A stretch of DNA of 64,000 nucleotides from Protonemura montana (Eukaryota > Arthropoda > Insecta > Plecoptera > Nemouridae), in contig OX387605.1 in assembly GCA_947568835.1 (NCBI GenBank), forward strand, positions 186,001 through 250,000, in the 5' to 3' direction. Position numbers and translations under genes: made by a program. The notes under the pieces were generated by a model that was given only the letters and a program-made list of their open reading frames with translations, ran no database searches and was not told where the DNA came from. Positions 1 to 14,000 of the stretch are shown in pieces (position 1 is the first letter of the stretch; the number at the start of each line of letters is the position of its first letter).

Positions 1-3000
1 CCAAGCATTGTCACTATCTGGGCCAGCACTAGCCAAGCATTGTCACTATCTGGGCTAGCACTAGCCAAGCATTGTCACTATCTGGGCTAGCACTAGCCAA
101 GCATTGTCACTATCTGGGCCAGCACTAGCCAAGCATTGTCACTATCTGGGCCAGCACTAGCCAAGCATTGTCACTATCTGGGCCAGCACTAGCCAAGCAT
201 TGACACTATCTGGGCTAGCACTAGCCAAGCATTGTCACTATCTGGGCCAGCACTAGCCAAGCATTGTCACTATCTGGGCCAGCACTAGCCAAGCATTGTC
301 ACTATCTGGGCCAGCACTAGCCAAGCATTGTCACTATCTGGGCTAGCACTAGCCAAGCATTATCACTATCTGGGCTAGCACTAGCCAAGCATTGTCACTA
401 TCTGGGCCAGCACTAGCCAAGCATTGTCACTATCTGGGCTAGCCAAGCATTGTCACTATCTGGGCCAGCACTAGCCAAGCATTGTCACTATCTGGGCTAG
501 CACTAGCCAAGCATTGTCACTATCTGGGCCAGCACTAGCCAAGCATTGTCACTATCTGGGCCAGCACTAGCCAAGCATTGTCACTATCTGGGCTAGCACT
601 AGCCAAGCATTGTCACTATCTGGGCCAGCACTAGCCAAGCATTGTCACTATCTGGGCTAGCACTAGCCAAGCATTGTCACTATCTGGGCCAGCACTAGCC
701 AAGCATTGTCACTATCTGGGCTAGCACTAGCCAAGCATTGTCACTATCTGGGCCAGCACTAGCCAAGCATTGTCACTATCTGGGCCAGCACTAGCCAAGC
801 ATTGTCACTATCTGGGCTAGCACTAGCCAAGCATTGTCACTATCTGGGCTAGCACTAGCCAAGCATTGTCACTATCTGGGCCAGCACTAGCCAAGCATTG
901 TCACTATCTGGGCCAGCACTAGCCAAGCATTGTCACTATCTGGGCCAGCACTAGCCAAGCATTGTCACTATCTGGGCCAGCACTAGCCAAGCATTGTCAC
1001 TATCTGGGCTAGCACTAGCTAAGCATTGTCACTATCTGGGCCAGCACTAGCCAAGCATTGTCACTATCTGGGCCAGCACTAGCCAAGCATTGTCACTATC
1101 TGGGCTAGCACTAGCCAAGCATTGTCACTATCTGGGCTAGCACTAGCCAAGCATTGTCACTATCTTGGCCAGCACTAGCCGAGCATTGTCACTATCTGGG
1201 CCAGCACTAGCCAAGTATTGTCACTATCTGGGCCAGCACTAGCCAAGCATTGTCACTATCTGGGCTAGCACTAGCCAAGCATTGTCACTATCTGGGCCAG
1301 CACTAGCCAAGCATTGTCACTATCTGGGCCAGCACTAGCCAAGCATTGTCACTATCTGGGCCAGCACTAGCCAAGCATTGTCACTATCTGGGCCAGCACT
1401 AGCCAAGCATTGTCACTATCTGGGCCAGCACTAGCCAAGCATTGTCACTATCTGGGCTAGCACTAGCCAAGCATTGTCACTATCTGGGCCAGCACTAGCC
1501 AAGCATTGTCACTATCTGGGCTAGCACTAGCCAAGCATTGTCACTATCTGGGCCAGCACTAGCCAAGCATTGTCACTATCTGGGCCAGCACTAGCCAAGC
1601 ATTGTCACTATCTGGGCCAGCACTAGCCAAGCATTGTCACTATCTGGGCTAGCACTAGCCAAGCATTGTCACTATCTGGGCCAGCACTAGCCAAGCATTG
1701 TCACTATCTGGGCCAGCACTAGCCAAGCATTGTCACTATCTGGGCTAGCACTAGCCAAGCATTGTCACTATCTGGGCCAGCACTAGCCAAGCATTGTCAC
1801 TATCTGGGCTAGCACTAGCCAAGCATTGTCACTATCTGGGCCAGCACTAGCCAAGCATTGTCACTATCTGGGCTAGCACTAGCCAAGCATTGTCACTATC
1901 TGGGCTAGCACTAGCCAAGCATTGTCACTATCTGGGCCAGCACTAGCCAAGCATTGTCACTATCTGGGCTAGCCAAGCATTGTCACTATCTGGGCTAGCC
2001 AAGCATTGTCACTATCTGGGCTAGCCAAGCATTGTCACTATCTGGGCCAGCACTAGCCAAGCATTGTCACTATCTGGGCCAGCACTAGCCAAGCATTATC
2101 ACTATCTGGGCCAGCACTAGCCAAGCATTATCACTATCTGGGCTAGCACTAGCCAAGCATTGTCACTATCTGGGCCAGCACTAGCCAAGCATTGTCACTA
2201 TCTGGGCCAGCACTAGCCAAGCATTATCACTATCTGGGCCAGCACTAGCCAAGCATTGTCACTATCTGGGCCAGCACTAGCCAAGCATTATCACTATCTG
2301 GGCTAGCACTAGCCAAGCATTGTCACTATCTGGGCCAGCACTAGCCAAGCATTGTCACTATCTGGGCCAGCACTAGCCAAGCATTGTCACTATCTGGGCT
2401 AGCACTAGCCAAGCATTGTCACTATCTGGGCTAGCACTAGCCAAGCATTGTCACTATCTGGGCCAGCACTAGCCAAGCATTGTCACTATCTGGGCTAGCA
2501 CTAGCCAAGCATTGTCACTATCTGGGCTAGCACTAGCCAAGCATTGTCACTATCTGGGCCAGCACTAGCCAAGCATTGTCACTATCTGGGCTAGCACTAG
2601 CCAAGCATTGTCACTATCTGGGCCAGCACTAGCCAAGCATTGTCACTATCTGGGCTAGCACTAGCCAAGCATTGTCACTATCTGGGCCAGCACTAGCCAA
2701 GCATTGTCACTATCTGGGCCAGCACTAGCCAAGCATTGTCACTATCTGGGCTAGCACTAGCCAAGCATTGTCACTATCTGGGCCAGCACTAGCCAAGCAT
2801 TGACACTATCTGGGCTAGCACTAGCCAAGCATTGTCACTATCTGGGCTAGCACTAGCCAAGCATTGTCACTATCTGGGCCAGCACTAGCCAAGCATTGTC
2901 ACTATCTGGGCTAGCACTAGCCAAGCATTGTCACTATCTGGGCCAGCACTAGCCAAGCATTGTCACTATCTGGGCTAGCACTAGCCAAGCATTGTCACTA

Positions 3001-4993
3001 TCTGGGCCAGCACTAGCCAAGCATTGTCACTATCTGGGCTAGCACTAGCCAAGCATTGTCACTATCTGGGCCAGCACTAGCCAAGCATTGTCACTATCTG
3101 GGCCAGCACTAGCCAAGCATTGTCACTATCTGGGCTAGCACTAGCCAAGCATTGTCACTATCTGGGCCAGCACTAGCCAAGCATTGTCACTATCTGGGCT
3201 AGCACTAGCCAAGCATTGTCACTATCTGGGCCAGCACTAGCCAAGCATTGTCACTATCTGGGCTAGCACTAGCCAAGCATTGACACTATCTGGGCTAGCA
3301 CTAGCCAAGCATTGTCACTATCTGGGCCAGCACTAGCCAAGCATTGTCACTATCTGGGCCAGCACTAGCCAAGCATTGTCACTATCTGGGCCAGCACTAG
3401 CCAAGCATTGTCACTATCTGGGCTAGCACTAGCCAAGCATTGTCACTATCTGGGCTAGCACTAGCCAAGCATTGTCACTATCTGGGCCAGCACTAGCCAA
3501 GCATTGTCACTATCTGGGCTAGCACTAGCCAAGCATTGTCACTATCTGGGCCAGCACTAGCCAAGCATTGTCACTATCTGGGCCAGCACTAGCCAAGCAT
3601 TGTCACTATCTGGGCCAGCACTAGCCAAGCATTGTCACTATCTGGGCCAGCACTAGCCAAGCATTGTCACTATCTGGGCCAGCACTAGCCAAGCATTGTC
3701 ACTATCTGGGCTAGCACTAGCCAAGCATTGTCACTATCTGGGCCAGCACTAGCCAAGCATTGTCACTATCTGGGCCAGCACTAGCCAAGCATTGTCACTA
3801 TCTGGGCCAGCACTAGCCAAGCATTGTCACTATCTGGGCTAGCACTAGCCAAGCATTGTCACTATCTGGGCCAGCACTAGCCAAGTATTGTCACTATCTG
3901 GGCTAGCACTAGCCAAGCATTGTCACTATCTGGGCCAGCACTAGCCAAGCATTGTCACTATCTGGGCCAGCACTAGCCAAGCATTGTCACTATCTGGGCC
4001 AGCACTAGCCAAGCATTGTCACTATCTGGGCTAGCACTAGCCAAGCATTGTCACTATCTGGGCTAGCACTAGCCAAGCATTGTCACTATCTGGGCCAGCA
4101 CTAGCCAAGCATTGTCACTATCTGGGCCAGCACTAGCCAAGCATTGTCACTATCTGGGCCAGCACTAGCCAAGCATTGTCACTATCTGGGCCAGCACTAG
4201 CCAAGCATTGTCACTATCTGGGCTAGCACTAGCCAAGCATTGTCACTATCTGGGCCAGCACTAGCCAAGCATTGTCACTATCTGGGCTAGCACTAGCCAA
4301 GCATTGTCACTATCTGGGCTAGCACTAGCCAAGCATTGTCACTATCTGGGCCAGCCAAGCATTGTCACTATCTGGGCTAGCACTAGCCAAGCATTGTCAC
4401 TATCTGGGCCAGCACTAGCCAAGCATTGTCACTATCTGGGCTAGCACTAGCCAAGCATTGTCACTATCTGGGCCAGCACTAGCCAAGCATTGTCACTATC
4501 TGGTCCAGCACTAGCCAAGCATTGTCACTATCTGGGCTAGCACTAGCCAAGCATTGTCACTATCTGGGCCAGCACTAGCCAAGCATTGTCACTATCTGGG
4601 CCAGCACTAGCCAAGCATTGTCACTATCTGGGCCAGCACTAGCCAAGCATTGTCACTATCTGGGCCAGCACTAGCCAAGCATTGTCACTATCTGGGCTAG
4701 CACTAGCCAAGCATTGTCACTATCTGGGCTAGCACTAGCCAAGCATTGTCACTATCTGGGCCAGCACTAGCCAAGCATTGTCACTATCTGGGCCAGCACT
4801 AGCCAAGCATTGTCACTATCTGGGCCAGCACTAGCCAAGCATTGTCACTATCTGGGCCAGCACTAGCCAAGCATTGTCACTATCTGGGCTAGCACTAGCC
4901 AAGCATTGTCACTATCTGGGCCAGCACTAGCCAAGCATTGTCACTATCTGGGCCAGCACTAGCCAAGCATTGTCACTATCTGGGCTAGCACTG
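1..4993. repeat. 32-bp satellite/minisatellite array (about 155 copies)
   Basis: A nearly perfect head-to-tail array of a 32-bp unit (core AGCATTGTCACTATCTGGG) starts at or before the left edge. Variation is mostly C/T in GGC[C/T]AGCACTAG. A few units have lost 7 bp, with a cluster near 1,965-2,040. The right end lies about 25 bp from the splice donor of the exon at 5,020-5,235 (minus strand), so the array fills the following intron of that gene. Any open frame in it is a by-product of the repetition. Confidence 0.97.
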
Positions 4994-5019
4994 AGCTGGA
5001 GTAAGTAGCAGAAACTCAC

Positions 5020-8000
5020 CGCATCTTGGGGACTCGTGACAGGGTTGTTGCCCACAACTGCTGCCAACACGAGCAGGAACACAAACTTTGTGTAAGTGTC
5101 GAGGGTATCAACGTGTCTTCTCTTGAGTGTCAGCAACTTCACCAGGCTGGGCAACGAAACAGCGCCCGGGATGTAGTCTGACCCGGACATGGACCTGGTA
5201 CTGACTGTGCTAGCGCTGGAGATCGGCCGCTCTAACTGTTTAGAAGGAGGTAAGATAAGTCTCTTTGTAAATTCATTAGTTTACAACAGGGTGAGATAGT
5301 TTAAAAATTAACCTAGAAATCTAACGGATATAAAGGAATTAGAGATTGTCAGAATATTAATAGGTTTCAATTAGTAAATGTTTGTACTTGAGTCCAATTG
5401 TAAGTGCAGTTTCTTCAGAGCTAAACATAACTACCTGACAAATTTCTGAAGTAATATTTTTAATTAGAAATGTGTACAACCACATGACTTAATTTTCATG
5501 GCTTCATGCATTTTTGTCACCATTAAATATTCCAAGTTTTTGCAGCTGTTCAATGATGTTTATATTATTTAGTTATTCTTGACAAGTCGTGAGTGGTGGG
5601 ACACGCAACATTTAACAACTTAGAGGTGAATCAGTTGAGATGGTTAACAAACATCAACTCAGACACAATTTTGAAAAAAATGTTGTATTTTCTATCGTCA
5701 ATTTATTTATTTATTTGCTTAGAGTTTTTAAAATTAACATTTGGTCAGATTTATTTTACTTTTATTGTCATGATGCATTGATATTTCTAGAAATGGTGCA
5801 GAGATGTTGAAAGTTAGGGAAACACTCATCAAGATTAATGATAACCAAGTTTTAAGATCCTTGTGTGCTATGCTTGTACTTATTGCTATGTCAATTGTGT
5901 GCAGTCCCATATGATAACCAAGTTTTAAGATCCTTGTGTGCTATGCTTGTGCTTATTGCTATGTCAATTGTGTGCAGTCCCATATGATAACCAAGTTTTA
6001 AGATCCTTGTGTGCTATGCTTGTGCTTATTGCTATGTCAATTGTGTGCAGTCCCATATGATAACCAAGTTTTAAGATCCTTGTGTGCTATGCTTGTGCTT
6101 ATTGCTATGTCAATTGTGTGCAGTCCCATATGATAACCAAGTTTTAAGATCCTTGTGTGCTATGCTTGTGCTTATTGCTATGTCAATTGTGTGCAGTCCC
6201 ATATGATAACCAAGTTTTAAGATCCTTGTGTGCTATGCTTGTGCTTATTGCTATGTCAATTGTGTGCAGTCCCATATGATAACCAAGTTTTAAGATCCTT
6301 GTGTGCTATGCTTGTGCTTATTGCTATGTCAATTGTGTGCAGTCCCATATGATAACCAAGTTTTAAGATCCTTGTGTGCTATGCTTGTGCTTATTGCTAT
6401 GTCAATTGTGTACAGTCCCATATGATAACCAAGTTTTAAGATCCTTGTGTGCTATGCTTGTGCTTATTGCTATGTCAATTGTGTGCAGTCCCATATGATA
6501 ACCAAGTTTTAAGATCCTTGTGTGCTATGCTTGTGCTTATTGCTATGTCAATTGTGTGCAGTCCCATATGATAACCAAGTTTTAAGATCCTTGTATGCTA
6601 TGCTTGTGCTTATTGCTATGTCAATTGTGTGCAGTCCCATATGATAACCAAGTTTTAAGATCCTTGTGTGCGATGCTTGTGCTTAATGCTATGTCAATTG
6701 TGTGCAGTCCCATATGATAACCAAGTTTTAAGATCCTTGTGTGCTATGCTTGTGCTTATTGCTATGTCAATTGTGTGCAGTCCCATATGATAACCAAGTT
6801 TTAAGATCCTTGTGTGCTATGCTTGTGCTTATTGCTATGTCAATTGTGTGCAGTCCCATATGATAACCAAGTTTTAAGATCCTTGTGTGCTATGCTTGTG
6901 CTTATTGCTATGTCAATTGTGTGCAGTCCCATATGATAACCAAGTTTTAAGATCCTTGTGTGCTATGCTTGTGCTTATTGCTATGTCAATTGTGTGCAGT
7001 CCCATATGATAACCAAGTTTTAAGATCCTTGTGTGCTATGCTTGTGCTTATTGCTATGTCAATTGTGTGCAGTCCCATATGATAACCAAGTTTTAAGATC
7101 CTTGTGTGCTATGCTTGTGCTTATTGCTATGTCAATTGTGTGCAGTCCCATATGATAACCAAGTTTTAAGATCCTTGTGTGCTATGCTTGTGCTTATTGC
7201 TATGTCAATTGTGTGCAGTCCCATATGATAACCAAGTTTTAAGATCCTTGTGTGCTATGCTTGTGCTTATTGCTATGTCAATTGTGTGCAGACCCATATG
7301 ATAACCAAGTTTTAAGATCCTTGTGTGCTATGCTTGTGCTTATTGCTATGTCAATTGTGTGCAGTCCCATATGATAACCAAGTTTTAAGATCCTTGTGTG
7401 CTATGCTTGTGCTTATTGCTATGTCAATTGTGTGCAGTCCCATATGATAACCAAGTTTTAAGATCCTTGTATGCTATGCTTGTGCTTATTGCTATGTCAA
7501 TTGTGTGCAGTCCCATATGATAACCAAGTTTTAAGATCCTTGTGTGCTATGCTTGTGCTTATTGCTATGTCAATTGTGTGCAGTCCCATATGGTAACCAA
7601 GTTTTAAGATCGTTGTGTGCTATGCTTGTGCTTATTGCTATGTCAATTGTGTGCAGTCCCATATGATAACCAAGTTTTAAGATCCTTGTATGCTATGCTT
7701 GTGCTTATTGCTATGTCAATTGTGTGCAGTCCCATATGATAACCAAGTTTTAAGATCCTTGTGTGCTATGCTTGTGCATATTGCTATGTCAATTGTGTGC
7801 AGTCCCATATGATAACCAAGTTTTAAAATCCTTGTGTGCTATGCTTGTGCTTATTGCTATGTCAATTGTGTGCAGTCCCTTATGATAACCAAGTTTTAAG
7901 ATCCTTGTGTGCTATGCTTGTGCTTATTGCTATGTCAATTGTGTGCAGTCCCATATGATAACCAAGTTTTAAGATCCTTGTGTGCTATGCTTGTGCTTAT

Positions 8001-11000
8001 TGCTATGTCAATTGTGTGCAGTCCCATATGATAACCAAGTTTTAAGATCCTTGTGTGCTATGCTTGTGCTTATTGCCAAGTTAATTGTGTGCAGTCCCAT
8101 ATGATAACCAAGTTTTAAGATCCTTGTGTACTATGCTTGTACTTATTGCTATGTCAATTGTGTGCAGTCCCATATGATAACCAAGTTTTAAGATCCTTGT
8201 GTGCTATGCTTGTGCTTATTGCTATGTCAATTATGAGCAGACCTTTTCCTCTATTGGTTCTTCAGCTGGCTCCGTGGGTTCTGCCGTCACGGCCAGCAGC
8301 GACTGTAATTGCCGGTATGCCAAGCGTACGCGAAGTGGTTCTTCTTGCACCAGGTGTGCCAACACCCACGCTTGCGCATGCGGATGCGCTTGCGGGAAGT
8401 GCAACGCATCTGAGAGGGAGGCAACCTGCAAACATTTCAAACCAAGGCCATCAGGGTTTTCTCTCAATCTAAACAGTGTTTGCATATTTTATATCATAAC
8501 TGTTTCATAAACTAAATTAAACAACTTATTCAAATGAAACCTAGTATGTCCCACCAAAACAGGGCCAGCTGGTCAATATTTTAAATGCAAGCCCAGACTA
8601 ACATTAAAAATCATTGAAAATTTTGAGAATATAAAAAGCAGTGCCAGTTTCAAATTTGGATTTTGTGATTCATTAAAAAAAAAGTACATATTTGAAAAAG
8701 AAGCTATTTTTTTAGCCACGTGTATATTAAAGCCATCGATATTGATTTTTAAAATACACCGATCACCAAATGGATTCCACGCCAGTACCGCAGGCAATTG
8801 TGACGTATCGGGATGTACTGGTTACTCGAGCTCTCCGGAAGGCTCTGTTCAACTCACCGCCTTCTTGTCCCACGGCCCCACGCACGCAAACAGTGCCGCC
8901 AACGCAGGGATATACTCGGCAGCCTGCGCTGGTGCAGCGTCCAGCGCACATAGCGCTAACGCTCGTACCGTTAGCGCTATCTCCGCTAAGTCGAGGGAGC
9001 TTGGCTTGTGCATTGTGGGCGGAGCATGACCGAGGATCAGTGACGGCAGCGCTCGCAGTGTATGAGCCACACACCACAACGACGGTCGCGCTGGTACGAT
9101 CCCAACAAGGTGCAAATCCTGCCGACATAAATGTGCCTTGCAATGGCATTGTACCAAACATAACCTAAGAATGTCTCATTCAATACCAGCGTTGAGCACA
9201 TGCAATACTAATTTACACACAGCTGCCAACTTTACATTATAATATCTTTCTTTCTACTTTATTTTTCAAAATATCAGACCAACTCCTTGAGAGAGTGGAA
9301 GGTGTTTACCTGCGGCAGTTGGAGGTCATCTCTATTGACGCCCCACGCTAGAGCAACGAACACGACGGCACGCAAGTGACATCGCACCGAGCTGAGTTGT
9401 CTGGCGCAGGCTCTGGCTTCACATTCTGTCCCGGCAATCGCAGTAAGAAGCAACAAGTGTTCAGCCACCGCAAACCTCTCCTCACAGCTCCAGCGCTGAA
9501 ACAAACGAGTACATTTTCAGCCTCCCGTTGGCCAAAGCACATTAACAGTAAAGTAGGATTGTTGATTTGTAATGAGCCAAACAGCAACAAGTGAAACCCA
9601 GAAAAACTTCCCAGTGTTTTTCTTCATTTTTTTCTGTATCTGTCTGCACTTTGATTTGAACTAAACTTGCAGACCACAGAACCTTTGACTAGAAGATAAA
9701 ATAGAAGATTTCTTACAATCTTAAAATGGTCCGTCATTCTAGAAACATTTCTGCTTGTCCTCCATTCATTTTGATTGCACCAATACTTTCTGCTTCCAGA
9801 TTATTCTCCTTCTTTTTGAAGAGACAGAGTGTTAATGGTGAAATGGTAAGCAACCAACTTCAGTTTTCTCCCTATTGTTGTAAACTAACTTTTAACCTCA
9901 AATCTCATATCTCACCAACAGGCATGAATGAAAACCTCCAGGGATGGCAAATTGCACCACAAAGCCATCTTTAAAACTATCTAAAGACATCTATGCCACA
10001 TGTTAATGTGATCTGGACATGTATTTTACCCGTTGCATGAAATCTTTCACACTCACCTCAACGAAGAAGCCGAGGTGAAGACTGGACAGGAAGTGTTTCG
10101 AGTCGATCGGCGTAAACCTGTGTCCAAGCACAGGATCGGCCCTGCATCGACTCAGCACAAAGGTCACTGCAAGGTGGAGCTGTTGATTTGCTTGACTGTC
10201 AGAGCCAACCAACCAGTATTGTCTTGACAACTACAGTCTTAATGAATCACAGGATCGACCCTGCATCGACTCAGCACGAAGGTCACTGCAAGGTGGAGCT
10301 GTTGATTTGCTTGACTGTCAGAGTCAACAAACCAGTATTGTCTTGACAACTACAGTCTTAATGAATCACAGGATCGACCCTGCATCGACTCAGCACGAAG
10401 GTCACTGCAAGGTGGAGCTGTTGATTTGCTTGACTGTCAGAGCCAACAAACCAGTATTGTCTTGACAACTACAGTCTTAATGAATCACAGGATCGACCCT
10501 GCATCGACTCAGCACGAAGGTCACTGCAAGGTGGAGCTGTTGATTTGCTTGACTGTCAGAGTCAACAAACCAGTATTGTCTTGACAACTACAGTCTTAAT
10601 GAATCACAGGATCGACCCTGCATCGACTCAGCACGAAGGTCACTGCAAGGTGGAGCTGTTGATTTGCTTGACTGTCAGAGTCAACAAACCAGTATTGTCT
10701 TGACAACTACAGTCTTAATGAATCACAGGATCGACCCTGCATCGACTCAGCACGAAGGTCACTGCAAGGTGGAGCTGTTGATTTGCTTGACTGTCAGAGC
10801 CAACAAACCAGTATTGTCTTGACAACTACAGTCTTAATGAATCACAGGATCGACCCTGCATCGACTCAGCACGAAGGTCACTGCAAGGTGGAGCTGTTGA
10901 TTTGCTTGACTGTCAGAGTCAACAAACCAGTATTGTCTTGACAACTACAGTCTTAATGAATCACAGGATCGACCCTGCATCGACTCAGCACGAAGGTCAC

Positions 11001-14000
11001 TGCAAGGTGGAGCTGTTGATTTGCTTGACTGTCAGAGTCAACAAACCAGTATTGTCTTGACAACTACAGTCTTAATGAATCACAGGATCGACCCTGCATC
11101 GACTCAGCACGAAGGTCACTGCAAGGTGGAGCTGTTGATTTGCTTGACTGTCAGAGCCAACAAACCAGTATTGTCTTGACAACTACAGTCTTAATGAATC
11201 ACAGGATCGACCCTGCATCGATTCAGCACGAAGGTCACTGCAAGGTGGAGCTGTTGATTTGCTTGACTGTCAGAGCCAACAAACCAGTATTGTCTTGACA
11301 ACTACAGTCTTAATGAATCACAGGATCGACCCTGCATCGACTCAGCACGAAGGTCACTGCAAGGTGGAGCTGTTGATTTGCTTGACTGTCAGAGTCAACA
11401 AACCAGTATTGTCTTGACAACTACAGTCTTAATGAATCACAGGATCGACCCTGCATCGACTCAGCACGAAGGTCACTGCAAGGTGGAGCTGTTGATTTGC
11501 TTGACTGTCAGAGCCAACCAACCAGTATTGTCTTGACAGTCACAATACTTGATGAAGGTTCAAATAGTTGGCATTCTTTTAATTAAATGCTTAATTTAAA
11601 TTGAATTGTTCTGTTTTATGAAATCAGGTTATGGATGGACATCAGTGTCCTATGTACTGGCTAGTTGCAGTGGAGTAAGTGCATTTGGAGCATATTATAT
11701 TAACACAACATATTCCTGACTCATTTTTCAACCCAGAATCTAATGCGTCATTTAAAAGCCTGTTAAAGATCTGTTTTATGCAATTGTTTAAAAATTACAT
11801 TTCTTTTGCTACTCACGAGCCTTATAAATCCAAATAGTTTCTTTTGTTTACGTTATTTACGTTGAGGATGAACTTATGGTTTGCCGGCTCACACGTTTCA
11901 TAAGCAGGCTGTAAGCGTCTTTCAGGAACACTTGAATAACTGGCCACGTACACAATTAAATATTTATCCAACAATTTAAACAATTGCATCAAACTGGAGA
12001 ATTGACCTGATTATATTTCATGTTAATAATTTGTTGGCTACGGTTTCAAGTTTTTTAAGGTTTGTAATTGTCTATTGAACAAATTCACTGAGATTAAAAG
12101 TTCAACAGCACTTAATATTAAACATTACCAGGGTCGAAGTTTGAGTCCCTTTGCGTAATGCAGGGATGGGGCGGTCCTGGATGGGTGAGCCGGATTTTTG
12201 AATCATGGACCGATTCAAGCTGTCGGTCCAAATGGAAACTGCATTTGCTTAAGTCCAGTTGGACCTCCTCATTGTCAGTCTTTGCATCCTCATCTTGCCG
12301 CGTCGAAAGGGCGTCATGCGCAGTCCAAAACCTCTGGCGTCGCGACAATACTTCATTGGCCGATATCACCGGCAGGATACGTGCCTGCGCCGAGCAAGAA
12401 TGCAGAGGTTATGAGATAGAAGAAGGGACCTCAACTCCGGTCTTTCTGTAGAGATCGGGAACTACCGTCACAACCACTTCAGTTTTGCATTTATTTGACA
12501 GCTGAGATGACGAAAAATGTTATATATTTGTAAAGGAGATTTGCAGATTTGCAAAGGGACACGTAACTAGATTTCCCATTCAATAATTTTTGAATGCTTT
12601 AAAGCCAGATTTCAAACAAAAATTGTGATACATTTTGTTCAGCTCATTTTGCTTCAACAAGGTTCTGACTTCAACTGAGCGCCCCTAAAAGAAAAAAAAT
12701 ATCGAAACCCAGAAAACGATTTCATTTATTTCATGTTCAGAGATAAGAACTAAAAACCCAAATTAATATCTTGCTCAGTGGGGATACTCCAAAACAAAAA
12801 CAATGCACATGTATTTTCACTGCGAGACAGAGAGGATCGTGAAAAACCATGAAGGTCTTAGGCTGTTGTATTTCTCATCAAAGTCACAACACGGAGATGT
12901 TCTCACCAAAGTCAATGCCTACCACTCAAACGACAACGAAACTCCTAGATCTAGTTCACTCGTACAACCTCTACCAAACTATCAACACACCGACTCGTAT
13001 CACCCCTACCTCCAGTACTCTCATCGACAACATTTTCACAACCCACCCCGCCAACACCCTACACCCTACCACTTTTGACAGTGGATTATCGGATCATCTA
13101 GCATTAAAAATATCCCTAGATCTCAACTACCCCATTCCAGCCAACTCCACATACATTATAAAACGTAGTTTTTCAAAAAACAACCAACATCGCTTCTCCT
13201 CCCTCCTCAAAGAAGAAACGTGGACAACTATGTACTATGCAGTTGGCACAAACGACATATATAATACATTCATTCACCAATTATCCACACACTTTAACAC
13301 TGCCTTCCCCTTGCGACGAACGAAACAAATTAATTGCTCACCAAACCCCTGGATCACCCCGGAACTCCGACTAGCAGGTGAAAACCTCAGAAATATGCAC
13401 GCCCTCATCCAAGTCTCTCCCAACCCCCTACTTAAATCCCAATATCCAACCCAATTGCAGCACCACACCAAAAATCTTTCCAAAGCAAAAAAAAACTACA
13501 ATGACAATATAATAGCCAAATCCATTAATAAACCCAAAACCTCTTGGAACATCATTAACTCGAGCTCAAAACATAAACGTAAACTTGAAAGCCCTAAAAT
13601 CCTAGTAAATGGAATTGAAATCTCCAACCCATCCAAAGTTGCTGAGGAATTTAATATATTCTTAGCAAATGCTGGAAACACTGCCCCACCAATCCCCATA
13701 ACCACCAATCCACTAACCAACACAACGTCAAAATCCCACCCTCCACCAAAATCCATGTACTTATTTCCCACCACTCCTGAAGAAATCTACAATGCTTCCC
13801 GCACCCTTAGAAACAAACATTCAAGCGGCCTAGATGAAATCTCTGGCGCGCTACTCGCCAACAATATAGAACACCTTACCGACCCGCTAACACACATCAT
13901 TAACAACTCTTTCTCATCCGCCATCTTCCCATCCACACTCAAGCAAGCCCTCATAATCCCTATACACAAAAAAGGCGAAAAATCAAACATCAGCAACTAC

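Noticed and set aside
8137-8510. Plus-strand 111- and 103-codon frames
   Set aside because: They overlap the minus-strand exon 8,425-8,243 and begin in the 73-bp array; no splice support on the plus strand.
8770-9168. 132-codon plus-strand and other-frame minus-strand open frames at the same place
   Set aside because: Shadows of the GC-rich exon at 9,118-8,858 (minus), whose frame alone agrees with splice sites and phase of the neighbouring exons.
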